Counted from the first letter of the stretch, positions 26,754 through 35,792 are shown. The stretch is 64,000 bases of DNA from Burkholderiaceae bacterium (GCA_023954135.1 JAMLIN010000002.1:1-64000); one strand, 5' to 3'. Notes: generated by a model from the letters alone, not told the origin. Numbers and translations: made by a program.

Positions 26754-27029
26754 CTAGGGCCTGTTCACGCTCCGATCGTCCCCGCGTGAGCGCGAGAAAG
26801 GCGCGCAATCAAGGCGCAAAGCACAGCCGTGGCGGGGCCACGGCGAGCATTTGCAACGCCGAGTGCGCGCCTTTCTCGCGCTCACCCTGCGGGCCGGGGG
26901 GGGGGAGGCCCCCCCAACTACTTCGTTGTCGGCTCCTTGCGTGGCACCCGCCACGCGCGTCGCCAACGCCTCGTCTGGCGGCCTGTCAGACCCCGGCGCG
27001 GGGACGATCGGAGCGTGAACAGGCCCTAG
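26754..27029. mobile_element. MITE-like element with 33-bp perfect terminal inverted repeats
   Basis: The element is 276 bp with ends CTAGGGCCTGTTCACGCTCC (26754 inward) and the same sequence inverted from 27029; the match is perfect over 33 bp (26754-26786 and 26997-27029). A second, nested perfect inverted repeat of 22 bp lies at 26786-26807 and 26864-26885. A small GCCGTGGC...GCCACGGC hairpin sits between its arms. A run of nine or ten G follows near 26890-26900. It has no transposase gene. CTAG at both outer edges could be a 4-bp target duplication (the YTAR preference of IS5-group elements) or part of the ends. The right CTAG contains the TAG stop of the gene starting at 27361. Confidence 0.8.
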
Positions 27030-27361
27030 CCTGCCGTGCCGCTGCGGACCCGGGCGATCAGGGCGGTGGCGGCCTGCTCGGCGCGGACCGCCGCGTCCAC
27101 CGGCTGCAGGCACAGGCCGGCATGACCGTAATGGAGGTTCTCGTAGATCTCGGCGGTGGCGGGGCTGGCGGCAAGCAGCTGGCGCAGGCGCTCGTCGGGC
27201 GTCACGTCGGCGAGCTCGGTCCTCAGCCGGTCGGCGAGCCGGCGATAGCCGTCGGGCTCGGCTCGATGGAAACCCCGCTCGACGGACTCGAGCAGGCCGG
27301 CGAGCATCGCGATGGTCTGGATCTTGCCGGGGCCCACGGCCCCTTCGGTGGAAGGCGTCAT
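27026..27361 (-). CDS. Hypothetical protein whose stop lies in the MITE end
   Basis: This 111-residue protein is not one I recognise. It is helical, with KIQTIAMLAGLLESVERGFH, YRRLADRLRTELADVTPDER and EIYENLHYGHAGLCLQPVDA, and reads as a small soluble all-alpha protein. Its TAG stop is formed by bases 27026-27028, inside the CTAG at the edge of the inverted-repeat element. The reading frame therefore ends exactly at the insertion. Either the original stop was CTAG-embedded and was preserved by target duplication, or the true C-terminus was cut off. RlmJ lies upstream in the same direction. Confidence 0.6.
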   Translation of the reverse strand: MTPSTEGAVGPGKIQTIAMLAGLLESVERGFHRAEPDGYRRLADRLRTELADVTPDERLRQLLAASPATAEIYENLHYGHAGLCLQPVDAAVRAEQAATALIARVRSGTAG

Positions 27362-27504
27362 ATGCGCTTGGTCTCCGGTGGCGGCGCCGCCGGAAACTTC
27401 CCGGCGCGTCCATGATCCGAAGCTCGGGGCGGATACGCGGTTTTCAAGCCGGGGCGCCGGCCCGCGGATCGCCGTTTCCCTGACGGATGCTCCGCCGGTA
27501 CGGG

Positions 27505-28353
27505 TCAGCGGATCCGGTGATCGAGCCCCGATCCGGCAGCCCGAGACCTGCCGAGACGGTCCACGAGCACCGGCAGCACCGGCTCCAGCGCGGTCGGCAG
27601 TGTCCAGGGCGGATTGACGACGAACATTCCGCTGCCGTAGAGGCCGAGGCCGTCGGCCGGCGCAGCGTCCACGTCGAGCCAGGCATGCAGCCAGTCCTGC
27701 CCGATCATCTGCTGCAGGGCCGCGGCCATGCGCTCGGACTCGTGGCGCCGCACCCGGGGATACCAGATCGCATAGACCCCCGTGGCGAAGCGCTCCAGCG
27801 CGTCACGAAGGGTCTGACGAACCCGGCGATAGTCGTTCTTGTCCTCGTAGGACGGATCGATCAGGACCAGCCCCCGACGCGAAGGAGGCGGCAGGATCGC
27901 GCGCAGCGCCGTGAACCCGTCCGCCCGCTCGGTCCTGATGCGCCGGTTGTCCGGCAGGCGGCTGCGCAGCACCTCGATCTCGGTCGGGTGCAGCTCGTAG
28001 AGGCGCAGCCGGTCCTGCGGACGCATCGTTGCCTCCAGCAGTGCGGGAGACCCCGGATAACGCAGCAACCGGCCGGAGGGATTGAAGCCGCGGACCTGCC
28101 CGAGATAGTCGGCCAGGGCCTCGGGCAGGCCGGCAGGATCTTCGTCGTACAGCGCACCGATTCCGCCGGCGAATTCCTCCTTCCTGCGGGCGGACGGCTC
28201 GGTCAGCTCGTACCAGCCGCCCCCGGCATGGGTATCCACCAGCCAGCAGGCCGTGTCCTTGCGGTGAAGATGACGCAGCAGGGCGAGCAGCACGACGTGC
28301 TTGAGCACATCGGCATGGTTGCCCGCATGGAACGCATGGCGGTAGCTGAACAT
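27505..28353 (-). CDS. rlmJ: 23S rRNA (adenine(2030)-N6)-methyltransferase RlmJ
   Basis: This 282-residue SAM-dependent methyltransferase modifies A2030 of 23S rRNA. The N-terminus MFSYRHAFHAGNHADVLKHV is diagnostic. DTHAGGGWY marks the SAM-binding part, and VLIDPSYEDKNDYRRV carries the DPSY catalytic tetrapeptide of adenine-N6 methyltransferases. YELHPTEIEVLR and the C-terminal MFVVNPPWTL are also typical. Length matches the family. It is divergent from the acyl-CoA synthetase gene with a 129-base gap, and 143 bases from the hypothetical gene downstream. Confidence 0.95.
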   Translation of the reverse strand: MFSYRHAFHAGNHADVLKHVVLLALLRHLHRKDTACWLVDTHAGGGWYELTEPSARRKEEFAGGIGALYDEDPAGLPEALADYLGQVRGFNPSGRLLRYPGSPALLEATMRPQDRLRLYELHPTEIEVLRSRLPDNRRIRTERADGFTALRAILPPPSRRGLVLIDPSYEDKNDYRRVRQTLRDALERFATGVYAIWYPRVRRHESERMAAALQQMIGQDWLHAWLDVDAAPADGLGLYGSGMFVVNPPWTLPTALEPVLPVLVDRLGRSRAAGSGLDHRIR

Positions 28354-28482
28354 GGGCGTGGCCGGACCAAACCACGATCATAGCGTCCGGCTGGGCGCCC
28401 CGACCCGGCGGGAATCGCAGGCGACCGTGCTATCGTCCGGCGTACGGCAAGCACCGCCGGCAACCGCACATCAAGAACGACG

Positions 28483-30627
28483 ATGAGACAGTCCCTGTAC
28501 GAATATCAGCAGCTCAAGCGCCTCCTCGAGCCGCGATCGGTCGCCGTGATCGGCGCATCGCGCACCGCCGGCGCGTTCGGCAACCGAGTGATGCAGCATC
28601 TCGCCGGCTACGAGGGCAAGGCCTGGGCGGTCAATCCCAAGTACGACACCGTCGAGGGCCGCCCCTGCGTGCCCTCGATCGAGGCGATCGACGAATCCCC
28701 CGACTGCGTTGTCATCACGGTACCGCGCGAGCATGTCGAAGCGAATGCGCTTGCCTGCGCCCGCAAGGGCGTCGGGGGCCTGGTGATCTTCGCCTCCGGC
28801 TATGCCGAGGTCGGCACCCCTGAGCGCATCGCACAGCAACGGCGCCTGACCGAGATCGCCCATGAGCACGGCATGCCGATCATCGGCCCGAACTGCATCG
28901 GCATCGTCAACACATCGGTGGGGGCGGTCCTCACCTTCTCCGCGGCGCCCGCGTTCCAGAAGCCGGGCGAGCGGGCGATCGGCCTGATCAGCCAGTCCGG
29001 GGCGCTCGCTTTCGCAATGGCGCAGGCGGTCGAGCACGGGGTCCAGTTCTCGCACGTCATGACCTCGGGCAATGCCTGCGACGTCGACGTCGCCGACCAG
29101 GTCGCCTATCTCGCCCGCGACCCGAACTGCCATGCGATCGCCTGCCTGTTCGAGGGCATGGCGGCGCCGACCCGGCTGCTCGAAGCGGCACGACTCGCGC
29201 AGCAGGCGGGCAAGCCGCTCGTCATCTTCAAGATCGCCTCCAGCGAACAGGGGGCGACGGCCGCCGCATCGCACACCGGCTCGCTGGCCGGTTCCGACGC
29301 GGTCTATCGAGCCTCGCTCGAGAGGCTCGGCGTGATCCTCGTCGACAACTTCGAAGCGCTGGTCGAGACCACCAGCTTCTTCGCCAAGGCACCGCCGCCG
29401 AAGGCGACGGGCGTGGCGGTGATCGCCTCGTCGGGCGGCGGCGCGATCATGTGCGCCGACAAGGCCGAGAAGCATGGCGTGCCCCTGCCCCAGCCTGCCG
29501 ACGGGACCCGTGAAGTGCTCCTGCGCCACATCCCCGAGTTCGGCTCGGCGCGCAACCCGTGCGACGTCACGGCGCAGGTGCTCACCGAGCCGGAGAGCTT
29601 CGTCGCCTGCACGGACGCCCTGCTGGGCGATCCGGCCTTCGGCGCCCTCGTCTTTCCGGCCGTCTATGCATACCCGACCATGAATCCGCGGACCGAGGTC
29701 CTCGGCCGGGTGGCCGCCGAGCGCGGCAAGATCAGCTGCTCCGTCTGGAGCACCGAGTGGCTCGAGGGCCCGGGTTCGCGCGAGGCCGAGGAGAACCCGA
29801 ACGTCGCCCTGTTCCGCTCGATGGACCGGTGCTTCGCGACGCTGCGAGCCTGGCACGAGCGCGACCGCCTCGGCAGGCTCGATCGCACCGTGCGCCGGCT
29901 CGCTCCGCCCGGTGCGCGCGAGCGGGCCCTGGCGATGCTCGATGCCATCGATACCCCCATCCTCACCGAGGCCCAGTCGAAGGCGCTGCTCGCCCTCTAC
30001 GGCCTGCCCGTCGTGCAGGATCATCGCTGCCAGAGCGCCGACGAGGCGGTTGCCGCCGCGACCGCGACCGGCTATCCGGTGGTGATGAAGGTCGAATCGC
30101 CCGACATCGCGCACAAGACCGAGGCCGGCGTGGTCGCGCTCGACATCGGCGACGAGGCGCAGGTTCGCGAGGCCCATGCCCGGATCGTCGCCAATGCGCG
30201 CAAGTACGATCCGAAGGCGCGCATCGAGAGCGTGCTGGTGCAGCCGATGGTGCCGGCCGGGGTCGAGATCGTCATCGGCGCCCGGGTCGATCCCCAGTTC
30301 GGACCCGTGGTGCTGGTCGGGCTCGGTGGCGTGCTCGTCGAGGTCCTGCGCGACACGGCGACCGCACCGGCGCCGCTTTCGCAGGACGAGGCGCTCGAGC
30401 TGCTGCGCCGCTTGCGCGCCGGGCGCCTGCTCGACGGCTTCCGCGGCCAGCCGGGTGCCGATCGCGATGCGCTCGCCGGGCTGGTCGTGCGCATGGGCGA
30501 AGTGATCTCCGATCTTGCCGACCGGATCGCCGAGATCGATCTCAATCCGGTGATCTGCCAGGGCGACCGGATGCTCGCCGTCGATGCGATGATCGCGCGT
30601 CGCACGGCGGGAGGCAGCGCCGGCTAG
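28483..30627 (+). CDS. ADP-forming acyl-CoA synthetase (acetate-CoA ligase family)
   Basis: This 714-residue fused enzyme links a carboxylic acid to CoA with ATP, releasing ADP. Domains in order: CoA-binding Rossmann domain (about 10-120; RSVAVIGASRTAGAFGNRVM), two succinyl-CoA-ligase-like segments (GLISQSGALAFAMAQA; SHTGSLAGSDAVYRASLERL with the phosphorylated His), and a C-terminal ATP-grasp domain (about 490-710; GYPVVMKVESPDIAHKTEAG, VLVQPMVPAGVEIVIGARVD, EIDLNPVICQ). The acid substrate is unknown; the family covers acetate, pimelate-type and other acids. It stands alone, followed by a strong hairpin at 30657-30684. Confidence 0.9.
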   Translation: MRQSLYEYQQLKRLLEPRSVAVIGASRTAGAFGNRVMQHLAGYEGKAWAVNPKYDTVEGRPCVPSIEAIDESPDCVVITVPREHVEANALACARKGVGGLVIFASGYAEVGTPERIAQQRRLTEIAHEHGMPIIGPNCIGIVNTSVGAVLTFSAAPAFQKPGERAIGLISQSGALAFAMAQAVEHGVQFSHVMTSGNACDVDVADQVAYLARDPNCHAIACLFEGMAAPTRLLEAARLAQQAGKPLVIFKIASSEQGATAAASHTGSLAGSDAVYRASLERLGVILVDNFEALVETTSFFAKAPPPKATGVAVIASSGGGAIMCADKAEKHGVPLPQPADGTREVLLRHIPEFGSARNPCDVTAQVLTEPESFVACTDALLGDPAFGALVFPAVYAYPTMNPRTEVLGRVAAERGKISCSVWSTEWLEGPGSREAEENPNVALFRSMDRCFATLRAWHERDRLGRLDRTVRRLAPPGARERALAMLDAIDTPILTEAQSKALLALYGLPVVQDHRCQSADEAVAAATATGYPVVMKVESPDIAHKTEAGVVALDIGDEAQVREAHARIVANARKYDPKARIESVLVQPMVPAGVEIVIGARVDPQFGPVVLVGLGGVLVEVLRDTATAPAPLSQDEALELLRRLRAGRLLDGFRGQPGADRDALAGLVVRMGEVISDLADRIAEIDLNPVICQGDRMLAVDAMIARRTAGGSAG

Positions 30628-30656
30628 CATCCCGCGGGCAAGCACTGGCGACGGAC

Positions 30657-30684
30657 CCGACAGTTGCCCCGGCGCAACTGTCGG
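30657..30684 (+). terminator. Strong hairpin after the acyl-CoA synthetase gene
   Basis: Arms CCGACAGTTGC and GCAACTGTCGG (11 bp, perfect) flank a 6-base loop, 29 bases after the stop codon. Only TTAT follows, so it is a weak intrinsic terminator or a 3'-end stabiliser. The next gene begins 60 bases further on. Confidence 0.55.
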
Positions 30685-30744
30685 TTATGCGTATCGGGAG
30701 GCCTGCGCTAACCTGCATGCAACACGGCTCGACAAGGATGCCGA

Positions 30745-31101
30745 ATGCACAGGGGACGGGAATCGGGAGTGGGACGTCGCAATGCGGCGTGGGCGCTGTT
30801 CTGGGTCGCCCTGCTTGGCTCGAGCGCAGCCGGCGAAGGCAGCAGCTCTCCCCTCTTCCGCGATGCCGATCTCCAGCTCGGCGAGCAGCTGATCGTCGAG
30901 CACAAATGCGAGGCCTGCCACATCAAGCGGGTCGGCGGCGACGGGACCTCCATCTACAGCCCGGTCGGCCGGATCCGGAGCGCGAGCGCCCTGCTCGCCA
31001 TGGTGGAGGCCTGCAACACCGAGATGGGCCTGGGGATGTTCCCGGAAGAGGTTGCCGCCGTGGCGGCGGTCCTCAATCGCGACCACTACGAGTTCGACTA
31101 G
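30745..31101 (+). CDS. Small periplasmic cytochrome c
   Basis: This 118-residue protein has an N-terminal signal segment (NAAWALFWVALLGSSAAG) and one haem c attachment site, CEACH, in QLIVEHKCEACHIKRVGGDG. The likely axial Met is in EMGLGMFPEE. The C-terminus EEVAAVAAVLNRDHYEFD forms the closing helix of class I cytochromes. It should act in periplasmic electron transfer, partner unknown. Its last 29 bases overlap the 3' end of the convergent DHA2 exporter gene. Confidence 0.85.
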   Translation: MHRGRESGVGRRNAAWALFWVALLGSSAAGEGSSSPLFRDADLQLGEQLIVEHKCEACHIKRVGGDGTSIYSPVGRIRSASALLAMVEACNTEMGLGMFPEEVAAVAAVLNRDHYEFD

Positions 31102-32542
31102 TTCGCGCCATGAGCCAGGCGGCCAGTACCGCCGGCATCGTCAGCAGCATCAGCAGGCCGAAGGTTTCCTCGAACGCACGCACCAGTGCGACGGACGTTG
31201 CCGCTCCAGCCGCCGGGACGAGCGAATCCACGGTGAATCCCGCGGCGCCGAGCCGCCATTCGAGCAACAGCCCGACCGTGGCCACGCCGGCCGCGCCGCC
31301 GAACTGCCGCAGCAGGCTGGTGATGCTGGCCGCCTGCGGGATTTCGTCGCGATCGAGCCCGCGAGTCACCGAGAGGGTCAGGGAGGGCAGGATCATGCCC
31401 AGGCCGATCCGGCCCAGAACGATCCAGACGAGGATCAGTGCGTAGGGCGTGGCGGCCGACACCGTTGCCATCACCCCGATCGATACGGCGAAGACCAGGG
31501 TTCCCGCGAAGAGCAGGCGCTGCGGCGACAGGCGATCGACGAGTCGGCCGGTGACGTACAAGGCCAGTGCGAGCGCGATTCCGCCGGGAAAGAGCGCGGC
31601 GCCCGCCACCGAGGGCGAATAGCCCAGGCCCATCTGCAGGAACACCGGCAGGAGGTAGGTGGAGCCGAAGACGCCGATGCCGTAGACGAAGCCGACGACC
31701 GCCCCGAGACGGAAGACGCGCCGATCGAACAGGCGGATATCGACGAGCGGATGGGCATGGCGCGACTGCAGCCAGATGAAGCCGGCCAGAAGCAGCAGGC
31801 CGGGAAGCAGCAGGCTCGATGCGTCGACGACGCCGTGATGGACCGAGACCAGCCCGTTCAACAGCAGCAGGATCGCGGCGGAAAGGACGGCGGTGCCGGT
31901 CCAGTCGAAACGCCCGGCGGCGGGCGAGGTGAAGCTCGAGATCGTCGGCAGGAAGCGGCGGGCGAACCAGAACGCGAGCGCGCAGGGAGGCACCACGAAG
32001 AAGAAGATCGACCGCCATCCGAAGGCCTCGACCAGCATGCCGCCGACGGTGGGCCCCAGCGCGGGCGCGAGGACGACGCCCATGCCGAAAAGGCCCATCG
32101 CCCGGCCCTGCTCCTCGGAGGCGAAGGCCCGCAGGATGACGATGTTCGGGATCGGCTGCAGCAGGCCGGCCGAGAAGCCTTCCAGCACCCGTGCCGCGAT
32201 CATCAGCTCGAAGCGATTGCTCAGGCCGCCCGCCAGGCCGCCGATCGCCAGCATGGTGACGCCGGCCATGAACACCCGCCGCAAGCCGAAACGCTCGAGC
32301 AGGGACGGCGTCAGCGGCAGGGCCAGGGTGGTGGCGATCATGAACGAGGTGGCGATCCACTGCGCCCGTTCCTGACCGAGCATGAAGTGGTGGCTCATGT
32401 CGGGCACGGCGACGTTGACGATCGTCGACGAGATGATCGATGCGACGAGCCCGACCATCACGGTCGCGAGCACCAGCCACCGGTAGCGCGGACCGTAGCG
32501 CTCCCGCAGGCTCGCGGTGGTGGTTTGCTGCGGTGTCTGCAT
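31073..32542 (-). CDS. DHA2-family MFS multidrug exporter (EmrB type)
   Basis: This 489-residue proton antiporter is predicted to have 14 helices. DHA2 marks include SSTIVNVAVPDMSHHF in helix 1 (family motif D1-like), the loop sequence LLERFGLRRVFMAGV (motif A region) and GPTVGGMLVEAFGWRSIFFF (motif C). It has no adjacent EmrA-type adaptor, so it may work alone across the inner membrane. It is divergent from mnmC with 86 bases between starts, and convergent with the cytochrome gene, overlapping it by 29 bases. Confidence 0.87.
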   Translation of the reverse strand: MQTPQQTTTASLRERYGPRYRWLVLATVMVGLVASIISSTIVNVAVPDMSHHFMLGQERAQWIATSFMIATTLALPLTPSLLERFGLRRVFMAGVTMLAIGGLAGGLSNRFELMIAARVLEGFSAGLLQPIPNIVILRAFASEEQGRAMGLFGMGVVLAPALGPTVGGMLVEAFGWRSIFFFVVPPCALAFWFARRFLPTISSFTSPAAGRFDWTGTAVLSAAILLLLNGLVSVHHGVVDASSLLLPGLLLLAGFIWLQSRHAHPLVDIRLFDRRVFRLGAVVGFVYGIGVFGSTYLLPVFLQMGLGYSPSVAGAALFPGGIALALALYVTGRLVDRLSPQRLLFAGTLVFAVSIGVMATVSAATPYALILVWIVLGRIGLGMILPSLTLSVTRGLDRDEIPQAASITSLLRQFGGAAGVATVGLLLEWRLGAAGFTVDSLVPAAGAATSVALVRAFEETFGLLMLLTMPAVLAAWLMARTSRTRSGRD

Positions 32543-32628
32543 CGCGCAAGTGTAAGTCGACCCGGTTCACGCCGTGCCGATGGACCGATATCATCTCGCC
32601 CTCCGACTCGACGGGCGTGAATCGCGCC

Positions 32629-34551
32629 ATGCCACTCGAACCCGGCCGGATCGCCGGCGATGCATCGGGACGATTGCTGAGCCCGGTGTTCGACGACGTC
32701 TACAAGAGCGCCGCCGGCGCGCTCGCGGAAGCCGCCACCGTCTTCGTGGGCGGCGCCGGCCTGCGTGACCGCTGGCAGGGCCGGCGCAGCTTCACGGTGC
32801 TCGAGCTCGGCTTCGGCGTCGGCGCGAACTTCTTCGCGACCCTCGCAGCCTGGCGCGAGGACGATCGCCGGCCCGCCCGGCTCCACTTCGTCTCGGTCGA
32901 GGCGCATCCGCTTCCCGGCGCTGATCTCGCCTGCGCCCTCGCCCGCATCGGTGTCGAACCCGCTGACGCGCAGCCGCTCCTCGCGCAGTGGCCCTTGCCC
33001 CTGCCCGGGTTGCACCAGGTTTTTCTCGATGAAGGCCGGGTGGTTCTGACGCTTGCCTTCGGCGACGCCGACTCGATCGTTCCCCGTCTCGCGGTGGCTG
33101 CCGACGCCTTCTATCTCGACGGCTTCTCTCCCGCCCGCAACCCGGCGATGTGGTCGGCCGGACTGATGAAGCAGCTCGCCCGCCGGGCCCGGCCGGGCGC
33201 CGGCATCGCATCCTACTCGGTGGCCGGCGCCGTGCGCCGCGCCCTCGCGCAGGCGGGCTTCCAGACCCGCGAGGAGCCGGGCTTCGGAGGCAAGCGCGGC
33301 CGCCTTGCCGGATCCTATGTGCCGTCATGGCGGACATGGCCCGCGCCACCGTCGCCGCCGGACATCTCCGATCGCCGCGTGCTCGTCGTCGGCGCGGGGC
33401 TCGCCGGCGCCGCGGTTGCCCGGGGCTTCGCCGGGGCCGGCTGGCAGGTCGAAGTCGCCGAGGCCGATGCGCAGCCCGGCATCGGCGGATCGGGCCAACC
33501 CCGGCTCGCCATGCACCTGCACCTCTCTCCCGACGACAACCGGCTGGCAAGACTTGCCCGGGCGGCGTTCGGAATGGGCCCCGGCACGCCGCTTGCCGAA
33601 CGCCATGATGGCCAGGCGATCGGCAGGCTGTCGCCGGCGATCGACGCGGCACAGGCGCATCGTCAACGGGCTCTGCTGGAGCGGCTCGGCTTTCCACCGG
33701 AACTGGCCGTCTGGGTCGGCCCGGACGACGCCTGCGACATCGCCGGCGTTCGCCTGCGACGCGGCGGTCTCTGGCTGCCGAGGGCGGGGGCCATCGATCC
33801 GCAAGCCACATGCAGGCACTGGCTGCGCGATGACGCGATCCTCACCCGCTTCGATTGCCGTGTCGCGGATCTGCGCCGCGGCGACGACAGCTGGCAGGCC
33901 TTCGATGCGGCGGGCTCCTGCCTCGGCGACTTCCCTCTCGTGGTCCTCGCGTGCCCCGCGACGGCGATCGGGCTCGGCGGCTTCAGAAGCCTGGCGCTGC
34001 TGCGCACCCGCGGCCAGTCGAGCCGACTGCGCAGCCCGGCGCTCGCCGGCTTGCGCTGTCTCCTGGGCGGCGACGCCTACGCCTGCCCCCTGTCCGACGG
34101 GGAGACCCTGATAGGCTCGACCTTCACCGACGGCGAGGACCTGGCGCCCGATCCCGCCGACGATGCGAGCAACCTGCGCCGCCTGGCGCGCATGCTGGAT
34201 ACGACACCACAGGCACTCGATCCGCGCTGGCTCGGCGCGGCGACCGGGTTTCGCTTCACCCCACGCGATCGCATGCCGCTGATCGGCTGGGCGCCGGATG
34301 ATGCGGCGGCGTTTGCCGGCCGCGAGGCCCTTCTGCGCAATGCGAAGCTGCCGCTGCCGCGCGCGACCGGCCTGATGCTCGCCACCGGCTTCGGCTCGCG
34401 CGGCGCGCTCTGGTCGCTGCTCGCGGCGCGCCTGCTGCCGGCGCTCGCCGAGGGCTATCCGCTGCCGATCGAGGCCGACCTCGCCGCCTCGGTCGACCCG
34501 GCTCGCTTCCTGCGCCGAAGCCTGGCCGGCGGCGGGATACGGATACACTAG
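32629..34551 (+). CDS. mnmC: Bifunctional tRNA wobble-uridine modification protein MnmC
   Basis: This 640-residue enzyme completes mnm5s2U34 in tRNA. The N-terminal MnmD methyltransferase (about 1-240) has the SAM loop FTVLELGFGVGANFFATLAA and YLDGFSPARNPAMWS. The C-terminal FAD oxidoreductase (from about 250) begins VLVVGAGLAGAAVARGFAGA and has GGSGQPRLAMHLHL-like sequence and GATGFRFTPRDRMPLIG-like sequence near the end. I chose ATG 32629 (MPLEPGRIAGDASGR); the open frame further upstream overlaps the divergent exporter. The YkgJ-type gene follows 24 bases downstream. Confidence 0.93.
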   Translation: MPLEPGRIAGDASGRLLSPVFDDVYKSAAGALAEAATVFVGGAGLRDRWQGRRSFTVLELGFGVGANFFATLAAWREDDRRPARLHFVSVEAHPLPGADLACALARIGVEPADAQPLLAQWPLPLPGLHQVFLDEGRVVLTLAFGDADSIVPRLAVAADAFYLDGFSPARNPAMWSAGLMKQLARRARPGAGIASYSVAGAVRRALAQAGFQTREEPGFGGKRGRLAGSYVPSWRTWPAPPSPPDISDRRVLVVGAGLAGAAVARGFAGAGWQVEVAEADAQPGIGGSGQPRLAMHLHLSPDDNRLARLARAAFGMGPGTPLAERHDGQAIGRLSPAIDAAQAHRQRALLERLGFPPELAVWVGPDDACDIAGVRLRRGGLWLPRAGAIDPQATCRHWLRDDAILTRFDCRVADLRRGDDSWQAFDAAGSCLGDFPLVVLACPATAIGLGGFRSLALLRTRGQSSRLRSPALAGLRCLLGGDAYACPLSDGETLIGSTFTDGEDLAPDPADDASNLRRLARMLDTTPQALDPRWLGAATGFRFTPRDRMPLIGWAPDDAAAFAGREALLRNAKLPLPRATGLMLATGFGSRGALWSLLAARLLPALAEGYPLPIEADLAASVDPARFLRRSLAGGGIRIH

Positions 34552-34575
34552 GCGCTGCGATCCACCGAGGCGAAC

Positions 34576-34950
34576 ATGCCCGACAAGAAATCCGGACCCA
34601 AGTACGACTGTTCGCGCTGCCCAGGCTACTGCTGCTCCTATCCGCGCATCGAACTGCTCGACGAGGATGTCCAGCGGCTCGCCGATCATTTCGGGATCGG
34701 CTTCAAGAAGGCGGAGCGCAAGTTCGCCGAGTGGTACGCGAAGGACGAGCGGATCCTGCGTCATCGCAAGGACACGGTCTACAAGACGATCTGCCGTTTC
34801 TTCGATCGCGAGGCGCGTCGCTGCACCGTCTACGAAGCGCGACCCACGGTCTGTCGCAGCTATCCCAACGGCAATACCTGCGGCTACTACACATTCCTGA
34901 AGTTCGAGCGCAAGCATCAGGACGATCCGGACTTCATCCCGTCAGCCTAG
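34576..34950 (+). CDS. YkgJ-family cysteine cluster protein
   Basis: This 124-residue protein has the YkgJ-type metal-binding cysteine pattern: YDCSRCPGYCCSYPRIEL at the start, CRFFDREARRCTVYEARPTV and CRSYPNGNTCGYY later. The family probably binds zinc or an Fe-S cluster; its role is unknown. It follows mnmC after 24 bases and is probably in the same transcript. Length matches short family members. Confidence 0.85.
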   Translation: MPDKKSGPKYDCSRCPGYCCSYPRIELLDEDVQRLADHFGIGFKKAERKFAEWYAKDERILRHRKDTVYKTICRFFDREARRCTVYEARPTVCRSYPNGNTCGYYTFLKFERKHQDDPDFIPSA

Positions 34951-34960
34951 AAGTGAACTG

Positions 34961-35099
34961 CCCCACGCTCGTCGTTGTTCGCTTCGGTCGCGCTGGCAGG
35001 CGCGACCGGTCTCGCCGGCGCGAAGCAGTGCTTCGCGAATTCCCGGCTCGACCCCGCCGAGGGGCTATCAGTGGCTTCGGGCGGCCGGGCGCCACTGAT
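34961..35099 (+). repeat. Leader repeat with hairpin before the two-component system
   Basis: The stretch 34961-34987 starts CCCCACGCTCG and ends TTCGCTTCGG; a 13-mer GGCCGGGCGCCAC lies at 35083-35095. Both pieces recur, much closer together, at 62476-62502 and 62505-62517 before putA. Here the pieces are separated by about 95 bp. A hairpin with 9-bp perfect arms (ATCAGTGGC and GCCACTGAT) and a 15-base loop spans 35067-35099. It ends 20 bases before the response-regulator ATG, in the 5' leader. No gene is visible in this 169-base gap. Confidence 0.5.
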
Positions 35100-35119
35100 G
35101 CCGACCGGAGGACGATGCG

Positions 35120-35782
35120 ATGAGATTGCTGCTGGTCGAGGACGACTCGATGATCGGCGAGACCGTCCGGCTGGGCCTGCGCAAGGACGGCTTCACCGTG
35201 GACTGGATCCGCGACGGGGAATCCGCCCGCACGGCGATGTCCAACGAGACCTACGATGCGATCCTGCTCGACCTCGGCCTGCCCAGGATCGACGGGCTAG
35301 ACCTGCTTCGCTACCTGCGGGCGATGACCGGGCCTCGCGGCCGGGCGCCGGTGCTGGTCGTCACCGCCCGCGATGCCGTGCCCGACCGGGTCACCGGCCT
35401 CGACGCGGGGGCGGACGATTACCTCGTGAAGCCCTTCGATCTCGGCGAGCTGTCCGCCCGCCTGCGCGCGCTGATCCGGCGACAGGCCGGCCGCGGCGCG
35501 AGCATCGTCGAGCACGGCGAGCTCGCCTACGACACGGTCAATCGCAGCCTCTGCGTCGCCGGGGTGGCCGTATCGCTCTCCGCCCGGGAGCTGGCGCTCT
35601 TCGAGGCGCTCATGGTCCGGCCGGGTGCCGTGCTCTCGAAGGCGCAGCTGGAGGACCGGGTGTACGGCTGGAGCGACAAGATCGAGAGCAACGCGATCGA
35701 AGTCCACATGCATTCGCTGCGCCGCAAGATCGGCGCGCACCGGATCCGCACGATCCGCGGCGTGGGCTACGTCCTCGCCTGA
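35120..35782 (+). CDS. OmpR-family response regulator (QseB/PmrA-like)
   Basis: This 220-residue DNA-binding regulator has a receiver domain with the acidic pocket LLVEDDSM, the phosphorylated Asp in AILLDLGLPRIDG (about residue 51), Thr in VLVVTARD and Lys in DYLVKPFDLGEL. The C-terminal winged helix shows LSARELALFEALMVRPGAVL, SNAIEVHMHSLRRKIG and TIRGVGYVLA. The overall sequence is closest to the QseB/PmrA group. Its cognate kinase begins 10 bases after its stop. Likely targets include the DegP-like gene just downstream, where half-sites at an 11-bp period are visible. Confidence 0.92.
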   Translation: MRLLLVEDDSMIGETVRLGLRKDGFTVDWIRDGESARTAMSNETYDAILLDLGLPRIDGLDLLRYLRAMTGPRGRAPVLVVTARDAVPDRVTGLDAGADDYLVKPFDLGELSARLRALIRRQAGRGASIVEHGELAYDTVNRSLCVAGVAVSLSARELALFEALMVRPGAVLSKAQLEDRVYGWSDKIESNAIEVHMHSLRRKIGAHRIRTIRGVGYVLA

Positions 35783-35792
35783 GAAATCGCCG

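Noticed and set aside
26754..27029. CRISPR array or phage attachment site
   Set aside because: There are only two copies of the repeat and they are inverted, not direct; no spacers, cas genes or integrase are present.
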